Shown piece by piece: positions 47,571-57,935 of a stretch of 64,000 nucleotides of DNA. The translations under genes and the position numbers were made by a program. Below the pieces are notes generated by a model. That model searched no databases and was not told the DNA's origin. It worked only from the letters and a program-made list of their open reading frames with translations. Each line of letters opens with the position of its first letter. The first letter of the stretch is position 1. The DNA comes from Gongronella butleri (Eukaryota; Mucoromycota; Mucoromycetes; Mucorales; Cunninghamellaceae), in assembly GCA_025201375.1 (NCBI GenBank), contig JAIWZP010000029.1, forward strand, positions 186,001 through 250,000. Reading direction: 5' to 3'.

Positions 47571-48684
47571 ATGCTGGATTTGTTGCGTCTTTTAAAGAGT
47601 CATACAAAAACAGCTTATGATATTGCAAAACTGGAGGAATACAAGGGCAAATATGTGGCAATCGATGGGCGCGAAGTGATTGAACTGTTCATGTCCAACA
47701 TGACACTACTACCCAAGACGCACAAAAAGAACCGTATTCACATTAGGTGCGTGTTTTTTTGTGAAGCAATTCAGCTGCAATTTTTTATTCATCATATCGT
47801 CTTTCTAGTCATTTACTTGCCGTGATGTTCATTGTACGCACCATCATGGAAAAAAGCATTCTTCCAGTGTTTGCGTTTGATGACCTACTGCCTGCACATG
47901 TCGAAGCACAAGAAAGTCATTGCTTAACACAGGACAAGAAGATGCAAGTCAAGGAGTTGCTCGATTGCTTAGGCGTGCCGCACGTTGAGCAAGAAAATCA
48001 GCCTGCTGCTGCATTGTGTGCAGTGCTATGCGGCCACCATCAGCTCGTTAAAGCCACGTCGTCGGTTACCACGACACCTTTAATGTACGGTGCGCCATTT
48101 TGGCTGGAAAAACTGACTATTCTCCCTGGATTGAAAGCTCCCGTATACCAAGTGGATCTTGCACAGGCTCTTGCTCAGCTTGGTATTACAGACAACAAGG
48201 TAAGACTTTGTGACATTGATCGTGACAAAATAAAATTTATTTTCGCTGTACTTAGTTTGTCCATTTGCATCTCATTTGGGGCGGCGTGCACGGTCTGAAG
48301 CGAACAACGGGCTTGAGCCTTGATCAATCGCTGAAGATAATCAAGGAACACAAGTCTCTGACAAAGGCCCTTGGCAACTGGACGACGACGCAAGCACCCA
48401 ATCTCCAGTCATGCAAAAACACACGAGATGCCATAAAGAAATGTTGCAAGCGCCAAGTGGTTGATTTTAGGCGCGTTTCCAAGCCGAACGTGTCCAAAGT
48501 CACTGCATTTTTGAAATCCAAGGAAGCCACTATCAGGTAAACTGATGCAGTGCTGTCCAGCTGTGCATTTATAAAGAGCCATCAAACTGACAATCATTTT
48601 TGTCCTTGTTTTATTAGTGAAAAAGAGATCAAAAAAGTTTGCAAAATTGTTAATAGCGCTGTTGCATCAGCTGCTTCATACTAG
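47571..48684 (+). CDS. FEN1/XPG-family protein lacking most catalytic residues (pseudo-nuclease)
   Basis: Four exons (47571-47746, 47809-48199, 48256-48536, 48618-48684) give 304 aa. The layout follows flap endonuclease 1: an N-terminal YKGKYVAIDGREVIELF (FEN1 has AIDASMSIYQF), SHLLAVMFIVRTIMEKSILP with AFDDLLP, KELLDCLGVPHVE, then a helix-hairpin-helix-like GLSLDQSLKIIKEHKSL. Only the first two metal ligands are kept (Asp32, Asp83). The Glu pair in FEN1 APSEAEAQ is replaced (QPAAAL), the DxD pair in SEDMD is lost (SSVTTT), and the Asp in LLGCDYC is lost (IWGGVHG). About 30 residues of the helical arch are missing. DNA binding without cleavage is the likely state. The introns (56-81 nt) lack long homopolymers. 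Confidence 0.82.
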
Positions 48685-50090
48685 GAATGATATCATCGTA
48701 TCAAAACGTCCGTACTTGATAAATAAAACAAGTTATTCCGCGTTTGCGTGAAAGCAAAGTTGTAAATGATGTGAATCAAGTCGACATTTGTCCCAAAATG
48801 CGCTGCGCTGGGTAATGTGTCATTCCAAGACGAATGCAGATTTTAGCACGACCCCACAATCCTTTTTTTTTGGAGGGGGGTATTGACCCAGGCACATTGA
48901 CGATAAATTGGCATAGCCCACATTCGGTCTATTTCCTTGTATACGTGGTGCATAACGTCGTTTTAACTCCTTGTTTCATGACTCAACAAGTACGTGTATG
49001 TAACTTATGTCGTCATTGAAATGGCAAGGCGTGCGTAGCGTGTTTGTGAACAAAAAAAAATAAGTTGTACTCACTTTTGCAAGGTCACTGTAACTACCAC
49101 GACGACCTCTTCAACGTACATCTGCATTTTCTCGGGCATGGGTAAAGATCAAAGTTCGGCGGAAAAGGGACTCGTCCGACCTGAATCGTATGATATTACG
49201 GAAAATAATAGACTTTGTCTGTGCCGACCAGAACGGCCGCATCATTTACAACACCGAGCTTGAAATTCTCTAAGATGTTCATGAAAAAGCTAGAAAACCC
49301 AATCACATTCATTGAAGTCATCAAAATCAAGAGGAAAACAGACCTCGAGGCATTCCTGGCCCACTGGAACCCAAGCAGCAAAGACAAGCCAAAAGCTCCA
49401 CAGCAGACCTGGTGAATTTAACGTCAATCAAGCAAAAATTCGCATTGTCGTTCTTCAGTCCCTGTCTTTCAATCTCCATAGTCCCTCAAGAACCAAAAAA
49501 AAAAAAAAAAGAAGCGAGTGTGAGGAATGGCGCATACGCGTGTTGCACAGAATGTATGCAGATCGCAGACAGCGCTGGTAGAATGTTTTCGCATCGTCGT
49601 CATGCTTATGGCCATGTATACGACGTGCCATTGTTTTCATCTTTATGTGATCTAGGGCCAATGAGTAAGTTGCCTAATTTCAACGTGTTGCTTCCCTGGA
49701 AGATGAGCTTACTTGGTTCAATAATACTCGACAATCTTGCTGTTGCTGGTGTTGCGCACGCTCTGCGGCCGGACTTTGAATTTTGTAGAATTATTCCACA
49801 AAATCTGCAGTGGCATCCATTGCGATTGCCCATTACGGCTGATCCCTATGGAACAACAAAAAGTCACCGGGGAGAGCGCGATTGATCCGGCTCCATGGGA
49901 GTGGCAACGACGAGGAAACAGAATCAAAGACAGAAGAAAGAGCAAGCGGCAAGGCGTCGAAAAAAAAAAAAGCTCCAGTGTTGGCTCGCCGCCTGCCCAA
50001 ATTGGCAGAGGGGTTTAAATCGTGGAATAAAATCCTCAAACGATTGTTGGGGTGCCTTGATTCTTTACGTTTTTTTTTTTTTTTTTTCTT
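48685..50090. other. Intergenic region with an unassigned exon-like segment
   Basis: 49211-49417 reads as an exon after an AATAATAG acceptor and ends in a stop (FMKKLENPITFIEVIKIKRK is part of it). An upstream donor at about 49141 would join it to a T/S-rich frame. No start codon or family could be fixed, so it is not called as a gene. Confidence 0.35.
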
Positions 50091-51851
50091 ATGGACCAAC
50101 ACCAAGCAGTACAAACTATCCTTCGCCGTTTATTTAAAATGGCGAATCGCTGGCCCGCTGCGGACGGTAAGTATCGCGAAAAATATTTATATTTGGTTAA
50201 TATGTTTTTTCTTGCATGGCAGGAAACATTCAACTTCAAGTGCAAGAAGCCATGTTTTCAGTCAATTTAGCCCCATCCACGGCGGCGCCGCCTGCCTCAT
50301 TGTCCACCACGGCACCACCTGTCTTATCGTCCACCACTGCACCACCCGCCTCATCGTCCAGCATGACACCACCCGCGTCATTGTCCACCACGGCACCACC
50401 CGCCCCATCGTCCAGCATGGCACCACCCGCGTCATTGTCCACCACGGCACCACGCGCCCCATCGTCCAGTATGGCACCACGCGCCCAATCGTCCAGTATG
50501 GCACCGCCCGCGTCATTGTCCACCATGACACCACCTGCCTCATCGTCCACGGCAGCACCGCCTGTCCCATTGTCCAGCATGGCACCACGCGCCCCATCGT
50601 CCACCACGGCACCACGCGTCCCATCGTCCAGTATGGCACCACCCGCGTCATTGTCCACCACGGCACCACCCGCCCAATCGTCCAGTATGGCACCACCCGC
50701 GTCATTGTCCACCACGGCACCACCCTCCCCATCGTCCAGCATGGCACCACCTATCGCATCGTCCACCACGGCACCGCCCTCCCCATTGTCCAGCATGGCA
50801 TCGCCCGCATCATCGTCCAGTATGGCACCACCTGCCTCACCGTCCAGCATGGCATCGCCTGCATCATCGTCCACCACGGCACCACATATCACATCGTCCA
50901 CCACGGCGCCACCCGTCTCATCGTCCACCACGTCACCACCCGCCCCATCGTCCAGCATGGCATCGCCCGCACCAAACAAACGGCGCCAGGACGGGTTGAA
51001 ACCGGATTACACGGGCACAATTATGCCCAGTAAGCGTCAAAGGCTGTCGCAGCCAGAACAAGCGTTCAAAAAATTCCAGAATGGTATACAATTGATTCGA
51101 CATGAAGCTTCTCATTATGAATTGCTCACTTGTTACTTGCCTTTAGAGATCGAGACCGCATCGGGAGACGAGCAGCTGACCGAGCAGAACGCACGAGAGC
51201 TGATGCACATGCTTATCGGGAACAATTCTGATGTGTTCAAAGCAACGTATAGCCAGGGTTCCGCGCAGGAATTACAAAAGACGTACATGGACATATTGAA
51301 TCAAGAGAACATAATCCTGAACCAGGTCGCGATCTACCTCATCCGCGCGGTGGAACTTGCTCAAATTGTCGGCATTCAAAAGTCACGCGATACGCGCAAT
51401 CTGAAAACCATCACCATCATCAGCAACAACTTGGGGCCCTTGGATACGGAATACGGTAAGTTCCGTTCGAGCTGTATTCTCTTTCCAATGTTACTTTAAA
51501 GGTTTACTCACCGCGCATTTGAATAGCACGCAACAAAGCATACGAGGTGGAAAAAATTGGCCGGCGTTTGATTGAAATTTGCGACCATTTGAAAAGCTGG
51601 GTGCCACTTTTGTACCCATGTATTTTCAGAACCCCAATTCTTCATCACGTAAGAGGCAAAAATCGTGAAATATAACAGGTATACTAATTTCGTGTGCTAT
51701 TTTCATCTAGCTCTGCAAGACTCGCATGAAACTTGCGTTAAAAATCATCGGCAAATACGATTTCCCTTTCAAACATGACAAGACGCAATGGGAAGACATT
51801 CGAAGCAAGTCACCGGTTGATTTTTTCTTGCGCACGATCAAGCGTTCTTGA
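50091..51851 (+). CDS. Orphan protein with a long Ala/Ser/Thr/Pro tandem-repeat middle
   Basis: Four exons (50091-50166, 50223-51455, 51527-51648, 51711-51851) give 523 aa. An N-terminal ~35 residues (MDQHQAVQTILRRLFKMANR..) look helical. Residues of about 46-270 are an 8-aa repeat, variants of SLSTTAPPA and PSSSMAPPA, encoded by a 24-bp DNA repeat. The C-terminal ~250 residues are helical and polar (for example EQAFKKFQNGIQLIRHEASH, LNQENIILNQVAIYLIRAVE) and end DFFLRTIKRS. There is no signal peptide, TM helix or known domain. The C-terminal part lies outside the repeat and is split by two small clean introns, which argues that this frame, among several open ones, is the real one. Function is unknown. 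Confidence 0.68.
50283..50965 (+). repeat. 24-bp tandem repeat, ~28 units, open in several frames on both strands
   Basis: Unit of the type GCACCACCCGC(C/G)TCATTGTCCACCAC, alternating CCACCACGG and CCAGCATGG forms, arranged partly as 48-bp higher-order pairs. Because 24 is a multiple of 3 and the unit has no stop in several frames, long ORFs also run through it in another plus frame (repeats like IVHHGTTRP) and on the minus strand (repeats like GGAVVDDDA). Only the A/S/T/P frame connects to spliced flanking coding sequence. Confidence 0.9.
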
Positions 51852-53188
51852 CTGCCAATCTTCTCCGTTTTTTTTTACGCATTCTCCTTAGCGGCCTCAA
51901 ATCACTGTCTGTCAATGCCAAGTTTTATATCACTTTTATCCACTGTAGCGCGACAACATCAAATAAAACTTGGTAGTCTACTGTATGTTTCGTTTTTTTT
52001 TGCGTGCCAGTCACCGATTTCATATTTTGACCCCTGACACGGCACAAAGAAACACGCACAACCACGGTACGAGAGACTGGGGTCGACATGGTCACTGCGC
52101 CGAAAAAGTCTGTTATCTTCAAAAAAGGGCTACTTTTGGCTCAAGGGAAAAGCTGCTGGAACGCGTCGCGCTGATTCCATCGCTGATTTCACAGCGAAAA
52201 CAAGATCTGCCGCGTCATTTCTTCATTGAGGTGGCAAACCGTGTAAAATGCGACTCCATGAAATCCTTGTTTTTGATGATTTTCAAAGCGGGATGGTACG
52301 TGACACAGACGCGTGACGCGATCGCTATTGGAAATGTATTAATCGTAACACCGTAAGTCATTTTTATATAAAAGGGGTGTCTTGATTACGAATACGTTGT
52401 TCTTTTCGTCCAAGTTTTTTATGTTTCCTTTTCGTGACGTCCAGTTTGAAACTGCTATGATATACGGCGGACACTTGACGCTTTCCAAGAAATTGCAGTC
52501 CATTTTTGATTGTAAAATAGGTCATCTTGGGCAGTTGACACTATGTCAATCAGGATGCAAAAGATCAACCGTCATTTTGTGAAATGGTGGCGCTTCATGT
52601 ATCGGGTTTTATTGATCAGCCGACTGTCACGACCGAGCCTCACAGGAATAGGCAAGGTGTCAAAAGCGCGTCCAAGCACCCGTGCGTAAGAGTCCAAGAC
52701 ACGTGTGGCGCGTCGAAATGGAGAGGAGGGCAAAAAGTAGCAATTCCGACACTGTAATCCGCATGACACAGTCCCTTTTGGCTCGGATCATGACCTTTTT
52801 TAGGCAGCCGACCCCGCATTAAGCATTAGGCGTCTTTATTTACGCGTAAGAACGTGTACACTTCAATTGTCAATGTCGACAACTCCCTTTTTGCTCACGC
52901 CACACCAAATCGGTTATTTTGGGTGTCCCCTTTTGTGCCTTTCTTTTTTTTCTTTCCTTTTGGGATCATCTTGGGCAATACGAGAAAATGGCACTTTTGG
53001 ACACTGCATCTTTTCTTTTTTCTTTTTTTTTTTTATTTGGCGGAGAAATTCCCACTTGGGATCGCGCAGGATAATATCCTTACACCAATATTTTTTCACG
53101 TTGCCCATTTTGTGTCGGAGGCCGACGACGCTGAAAGATGATTCCATGTAAACGTTCGACTTTGCCAAAGTTCATGTCATGGCACGCT
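51852..53188. other. Spacer with a dispersed repeat copy
   Basis: 52050-52325 resembles 21786-22065, including a near-identical ATGATTTTCAAA.CG..TG..ACGTGACACAG core. A T-rich stretch lies at about 52940-53035. A minus-strand Lys-rich ORF (53168-52914) is unsupported. No gene is called. Confidence 0.5.
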
Positions 53189-54298
53189 TTATTGATTTCT
53201 GGGGACAAGGAGATACTTGTCTATCTGTCGACGTGCATCTAGAGGCAATTGCGCCACAAAGTAGTCAGTGAACATACCAAGCTCACATTTTGCTGAAAGA
53301 TCAACATCACCAGTGACTCCGTAATAGTGGTTTCGTGCTGCATCGTCCTCATAAGAGCGCATCAATATAATAAGGGGGGGTCCATCAACGTCCGGGTACG
53401 CCTGTGGTACGTAAAGCAACCATTGCTCATCCATGTCACCATCTTCTGAAATATTTTGATGTATAATGACGACAATTTTGTCAAATGCATCGGCAGCTAT
53501 TTGACCAGCTTGGACGTCGAGCATGATTGTGGTGTTTTGAGGATCCACGGGGATGAATGAATCGTTGTCTTCTTCGTCCCAAACGGATTTTGTCAATGCA
53601 AATGAGTCTTCGAGCTCGGCCACAAGAAAGTGAGCACCATCTTCGGCGCCACCAGCTTCAATGTACGCATCTCGATACGTTTCCAGAGCCATCTTCATTT
53701 GTAACCGAACAAAATCGTAAAAATGCTGTGTCTCGTCTTGCAGGGTCACGGACTGCAATTGTGCCATCGCCAAAGCACGAAACCCACATTGTCCATCAGC
53801 ATAAACGTCGTAGACGTGGATCCTAGCAATATTATTATGATTAGCATCGCCTGGTCACTCTGTCGAATTTTTTTCAATGCCACTTACGGATTATCTTGTA
53901 CCTTGGACTTGAAAACGTAGTGCTTTTTTTTTATGAAATAGCGGTGTCCGCCGATCGCAAATTCATATGGAGCATCTCTATTGAGTTTTAATCAGTAAAA
54001 AGGATGACGACTCTTTTCGTGTTCACATACCCATCGTTTCTTGCTCGTTCAAGGCGTTCTTCCGTGACTATTGCTTCATGTTGGGCAAGTCTGAGTGTGC
54101 GCCATAGGTGTACACGACGTAGAACCTCCCGACTTCTTCATGTACAATGACACCTGCGTGACAGTCTTCATGGGCAACACAAGTAATCGCATGCCAATTT
54201 GTGTCAAAATTGATGATTTTTTGCTGCGTCAACTTTAAAGAATCGGATGCAGTAGCTGAGATTTGCTGCAAAGAGCCAAAATACGTGTCAGCTTTCAT
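53189..54298 (-). CDS. OTU-type cysteine protease-like protein
   Basis: Four exons on the minus strand (54298-54154, 54067-54031, 53977-53888, 53822-53189) give about 301 aa. The second half carries an OTU-like active site: VYADGQCGFRALAMAQL (Asp100, Cys103), which matches the D-G-x-C-x-F-R-A-L pattern of OTU deubiquitinases and of OTU modules in mobile elements. A downstream AARNHYYGV supplies a candidate catalytic His (about 256), preceded by a hydrophobic strand (PPLIILM). The N-terminal half has a Cys/His-containing stretch (WHAITCVAHEDCHA) of unknown fold. The last two introns are firm; the first (54153-54068) is my choice among weaker options and the extreme N-terminus is uncertain. Whether it acts on ubiquitin is unknown. 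Confidence 0.65.
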
Positions 54299-55520
54299 TT
54301 ACAAAAAAAAAAAAGAGAAAAGGCCAAAAGAAAAGAGACTAAAACAAGGTGCTCGCTTGCAGGACATGTCAAAAAATGTTTTATTATACCTGATCAACAA
54401 GTATTCTAAATTTGGAAGGCCAAGCGCAGTGTCCGTATTTCATTGTTGTTGCAAGGTGGCCCTGAGCACCTCGTTTCCGCCTCCTTTTTTTTTTTCTTCT
54501 TCTGGTTCCATACTTTTTGAGCAACTTAGATTGCACGGGCGTCAATGTAGTGAATGGAAGCGCCGTGATCATTAGCACGTGGACACCGATGAAGCATTTC
54601 GTTTTGGACAAGAATATCATCCCACCAACATCACAGTGTATGCGCAAAACGTGAATTTATTTAAAAAAAAAAAAAGAAAAAAGAGAACGAGGGTTGGCTT
54701 TTTTGCACTTTTTAAAAATCATTTTTTTGCTCCTAAAGAAGGCCATTTTGCAATAAAAATTGGTCGTGGTACCACGCGAGCAAGGGGAGGCGGCGGCAGG
54801 GGTCAACTTGCCGCGCGGGTGGAATGCCGCCCACGCGTGCGATGCGACAGTGGCCTCGGGGCCGGAAACTTGGAAGGCTTGATGGTCCATGTTGTTTTTA
54901 TGGGATAAAATGAAAAACGAATGCCATTTGATTCTCGATTTTATAGACTAAAATTTGATCAAAGGATGGTATTTTTTTTAAAAAAAACACACACACAAAA
55001 AGAGGGGGGATTTCCACGCGTGCACAACTGGTTGTCAGCTTGGCATGTTTTTTTTTTTTTGCTTTTTTCCGCCGCTAATGAGTACGTTTAGACAAGACAA
55101 GAGCCGTGGTTGGAAGTGAGGCATCTTGTATATGTGTGACCTTACGTGCGCGCCAGCTATGCAATATGAGCGGCAGCTACAGTACCAGTACAGTACAAGT
55201 TGTTTGTCGAGAAAATTGTGGATCACGTTTTTTTCTCTACATTCTAATCATTTCACCACTTGCTATGTTCTTTTTTTCCTTAAATCCGTGTATTCTCGTT
55301 GGATGAGTCCGTGCACCCGGGGTTTTGTAACCACCGAGTGCCGTGCAATCCCGATTTTCGTTCTATTTCCACACAAAAAGAGCATAAACTAAAAAAAGGA
55401 GAAAGTGTGTGCGGGTGTTTTTGGGCTTGCGGGGCCCTGCAGATCCGCGGACGGTAAAAAAAAAAAAAAAAGGTCACACCGGATCCATACGTTGGTTCCA
55501 CAATTGGCAACTTTCAAAAA
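54299..55520. other. Spacer
   Basis: A/T runs and a GC-richer patch at about 54770-54880. No coding frame could be supported. Confidence 0.4.
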
Positions 55521-55537
55521 AAATGTGTATTGGGGGG

Positions 55538-56052
55538 GAAGGCAAGGAACCTGCACTTGTTGTTTGGACCCTCATTCTTGACGCAGGTAACAATGATTCG
55601 ACGCGGCCAAAGCCAAATGTGCACCGTTGACACCCTTTTTTCTTTTTTTAGACCTGCGCGTCCTTGTGTGGCGTCTTGGAAGGCGTCATGGTTGGCCCTC
55701 GATTTTTATTGCAGATTTTGTAATACATCAAATGACAGAGGGCCTGTATGTCGAGAAGCGGCCTTTTGTACTACGTATGGGATGTCATTTTTGCATGAAT
55801 TTTGGTGTAACCGCATTTGAAAGCTGGTCGAACCGCGATTTTCGTTCCCTTGGTCTCATTTCAGCAACTGTTTCCCAACATTGGAGGGTAAGGGGCTGTA
55901 TAGGGAGAGAAAGAGAGAGTGTGTGTGCGCGTGAGAATAATCAACACATGTTGCCAGGAAGCCCTTTGTCTCTTGTTTGCCAGTCTGTGCATCTGTTCAA
56001 GCAATATGCCAGTCGAGACCCTTTGAAAAAGGTTGTCACCAAAGAAGAAAAG
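55538..56052 (+). CDS. Possible spliced gene of unknown function (boundaries uncertain)
   Basis: Three exon-like blocks join in frame: one ending at 55586 (..LVVWTLILDA), 55652-55887 (DLRVLVWRLGRRHGWPS.. to ISATVSQHWR) and 55984-56052 (SVHLFKQYASRDPLKK..). The introns (65 and 96 nt) have GT donors and TTTTTTTAG or TTTGCCAG acceptors like those elsewhere. The translation looks protein-like (GMCHF- and NFG-type hydrophobic stretches), but neither a start nor a stop could be placed. After 56052 the frame runs on through a T-rich stretch into the F-box ORF, so the two may be one gene, or the T-rich stretch may be the F-box leader. No family was recognised. Confidence 0.35.
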
Positions 56053-56130
56053 GTATCCTCCCCCTTTGTCGTCTACGTGTTTTTCATTCTTTTTTTACTG
56101 TTTTCCACTGTTTTTTTTTTTTTGTACGTC

Positions 56131-56619
56131 ATGAACTCCTTCCCCGTTGAAATTTTGCAACAAATCATGCTTTATTTGCCGCCGGATGATCTCCTGGAGA
56201 TGCGCCTGACATCCACGTTGTTTCGTCGCTTGGCCTCTGTGGCCTATTTCGAAACCACGGCACCTGTCGTCATGCGGACGCAGAGCGCGCTTGAGCGCCT
56301 GCTGTCTCTTTTCGAGGGTGACAGCGCGCCGTCGCTTCCGATCAAGCACCTCCGAGTGGAGGTTTGGCGCCTCAGTGGCACGATATCCGCCGATGCCACG
56401 GATGACGAATTAAGGTCGCTGCTTCTTTGCGACGACTGGATTCACATAGGCATGATCAATGTGCTTGGGAGTCTAGCACCACATTTGCCTTTTTTGCGCT
56501 CCCTCTTTATAAAGGTGCCCAAGGACGTGTACCTTGAAATGGACAGCAACTGCCGTGCCGTACAATTGTTCAAAGGCTTGCCTCAATTGTGCGAATTCGA
56601 AATCACCTTTTGCACATGA
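56131..56619 (+). CDS. F-box protein
   Basis: Single-exon ORF of 162 aa. It begins MNSFPVEILQQIMLYLPPDDLLEMRLTS-type sequence, a canonical F-box (LP.EIL..I..YLP..DLL..R.....F..LA), which would bind Skp1 in an SCF ubiquitin ligase. The C-terminal ~110 residues have short leucine-rich strands (FLRSLFIKVP, LCEFEITFC) suggestive of a small degenerate LRR region for substrate binding. At 162 aa it is short, perhaps truncated. The start at 56131 follows a T-rich leader as in other genes here. The frame is open far upstream, so a longer fusion with the preceding candidate gene is not excluded. Confidence 0.72.
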   Translation: MNSFPVEILQQIMLYLPPDDLLEMRLTSTLFRRLASVAYFETTAPVVMRTQSALERLLSLFEGDSAPSLPIKHLRVEVWRLSGTISADATDDELRSLLLCDDWIHIGMINVLGSLAPHLPFLRSLFIKVPKDVYLEMDSNCRAVQLFKGLPQLCEFEITFCT

Positions 56620-57464
56620 AATAAATTATTTGTTATTAAAAATACTTTGAATCCATTTATTTTTGTGTCATTAATCGAGGGTTACGAGGAAGGGATGGCA
56701 GGGACTGGTTGACAGGGACATGGTGCCTTGGGATCCGCCAAGCTCTTGTCGCCGACTGGGCATCTCCCCATTTTTTTTTTTTTTTACCCTTCAGAGCCTT
56801 GTCTTGCCATTCCCTTTGTTCCCTTCACGTTACATATGTCCGATCCGTTGTCTGTCCTTGCCAAGACCTCCAGTATGCTGCATCGAGTGTGCAGAGAGAC
56901 TGGATGCGTGTGCCCTATGCCGGTCATCGAAAACCGGTCTGCAAAGGGACTTTTTTGACCGATGCGCTGTAGCGTCGTTTTTATTTTTATTTTTATTTTT
57001 ATTTTTATTTTTATTTTTACTTTTTTTTTTGTAAAGATTCTGTTGGCCAAATATTTTATTTGAGCCAGACTTACACAAGAGACCTGGGCAGAAGGAGATC
57101 CAAAGGTGCATTTACGAGTGTGAAGGAAGAGGGGCAAAATAAAGTGCACTATTGTGCCTTTTGTAGGAAATGGATGCGGTCCTTGGACAACGCGAGGGGG
57201 ATATCCGAGATCTCCTGGCAGGGCGGGAATTGAGCGCGGCAAATGGCTGTTTTTGTGGCGATGCAGGCCGTGCGTTGGAAGGCCAACATGATCATTCGTT
57301 GCTTGATCAGATGGATGTCGGGTGGATGTAGTGATTTCTGTAGGACAAGGTCCAGAGGCCCTTGCCTGGCCTGGCAAGATGTGGGGCCACTTCTAGCTTT
57401 GAAAGGTGCGAGGCCACTTGATGCACGTATTTTTTTTATTTCCTCTTCTCATGAGAAATTAAAA
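56620..57464. repeat. Duplicated block including a RING-gene exon 2 relic
   Basis: 56872-57360 matches 62880-63368 in the same orientation. The first ~95 nt reproduce exon 2 of the RING gene (TECAERLDACALCRSSKTGL becomes IECAERLDACALCRSSKTGL), then the 3' flank follows, including GTAAAGATTCTGTTGGCCA and TTGGACAACGCGAGGGGGATATCCGA. The first exon of the RING gene is not present upstream, so this is a dead fragment. A (TTTTTA)n array lies at about 56975-57020. Confidence 0.75.
56877..56960 (+). pseudogene. Relic of RING-gene exon 2
   Basis: Encodes CCIECAERLDACALCRSSK, nearly the same as the C-terminal half of the RING domain at 62885-62970. The acceptor context differs and the coiled-coil and first RING Cys pair are absent, so no complete RING could be made. 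Confidence 0.75.
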
Positions 57465-57935
57465 CCTGAAGGTCGACTCGATCATCTTGCAGATGAATCC
57501 AAAATTCCGTTATTTTGCAACTTAGCACTGGATCTCGAAACATTCTGTGGATCGTGGTGAAACTGGTACGACTTGAATGAGGCACATTCGGGTGTCGTCA
57601 TTTCTTGCTTATTTGCTTATCCGATAAACCACGTTTCCATGCTTGCAAAATCCGTTTAATCATTTGAACAATTTCCTATCTTATTTTTCTCGACAACGGA
57701 AAGAACGACGTCCAGAGCTTTTAACGTGTCGAAAGCACCATTTGAATCTCTCCCAGATGAGTCCAGCTTCACTGCAATCCGATCAAAACCCACGGAGAAA
57801 ACAGCTTTTTTTTCGATATTTTCGTTAATGGCACTTTGCTCGACAACGGTCTAGTCGATCTGTGATTTTAATCCAAATTTGCTAACAAACAGAGAGAAAA
57901 GGGTCTAATGGGTTGACTTGTAGGGCGCTTACTTG
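57465..57935. repeat. Copy of the dispersed ~500-bp repeat family
   Basis: Matches 31085-31560 through most of its length: GCAGATGAATCCAAAAT, CTCGAAA.ATT.TGTGGATCG, TTTTAACGTGTCGAAAGCACC, CTCGACAACGGTCTA, and the TCTAATGGG.TGACTTG end. It lies 26 kb away in the same orientation, which shows the family is dispersed rather than only tandem. Confidence 0.65.

Noticed and set aside
50236..50979. Minus-strand ORF of GGAVVDDDA repeats
   Set aside because: Antisense reading of the same array with no flanking coding sequence or splice sites.
49882..51033. Long plus-strand ORF of IVHHGTTRP-type repeats overlapping the 24-bp array
   Set aside because: It is an out-of-frame reading of the tandem repeat. 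The A/S/T/P frame joins spliced coding sequence on both sides; this one does not.
52914..53168. Lys-rich minus-strand ORF after the OTU gene stop
   Set aside because: The Lys-rich tail comes from an A/T tract, and the short N-terminal part has no family or splice support.
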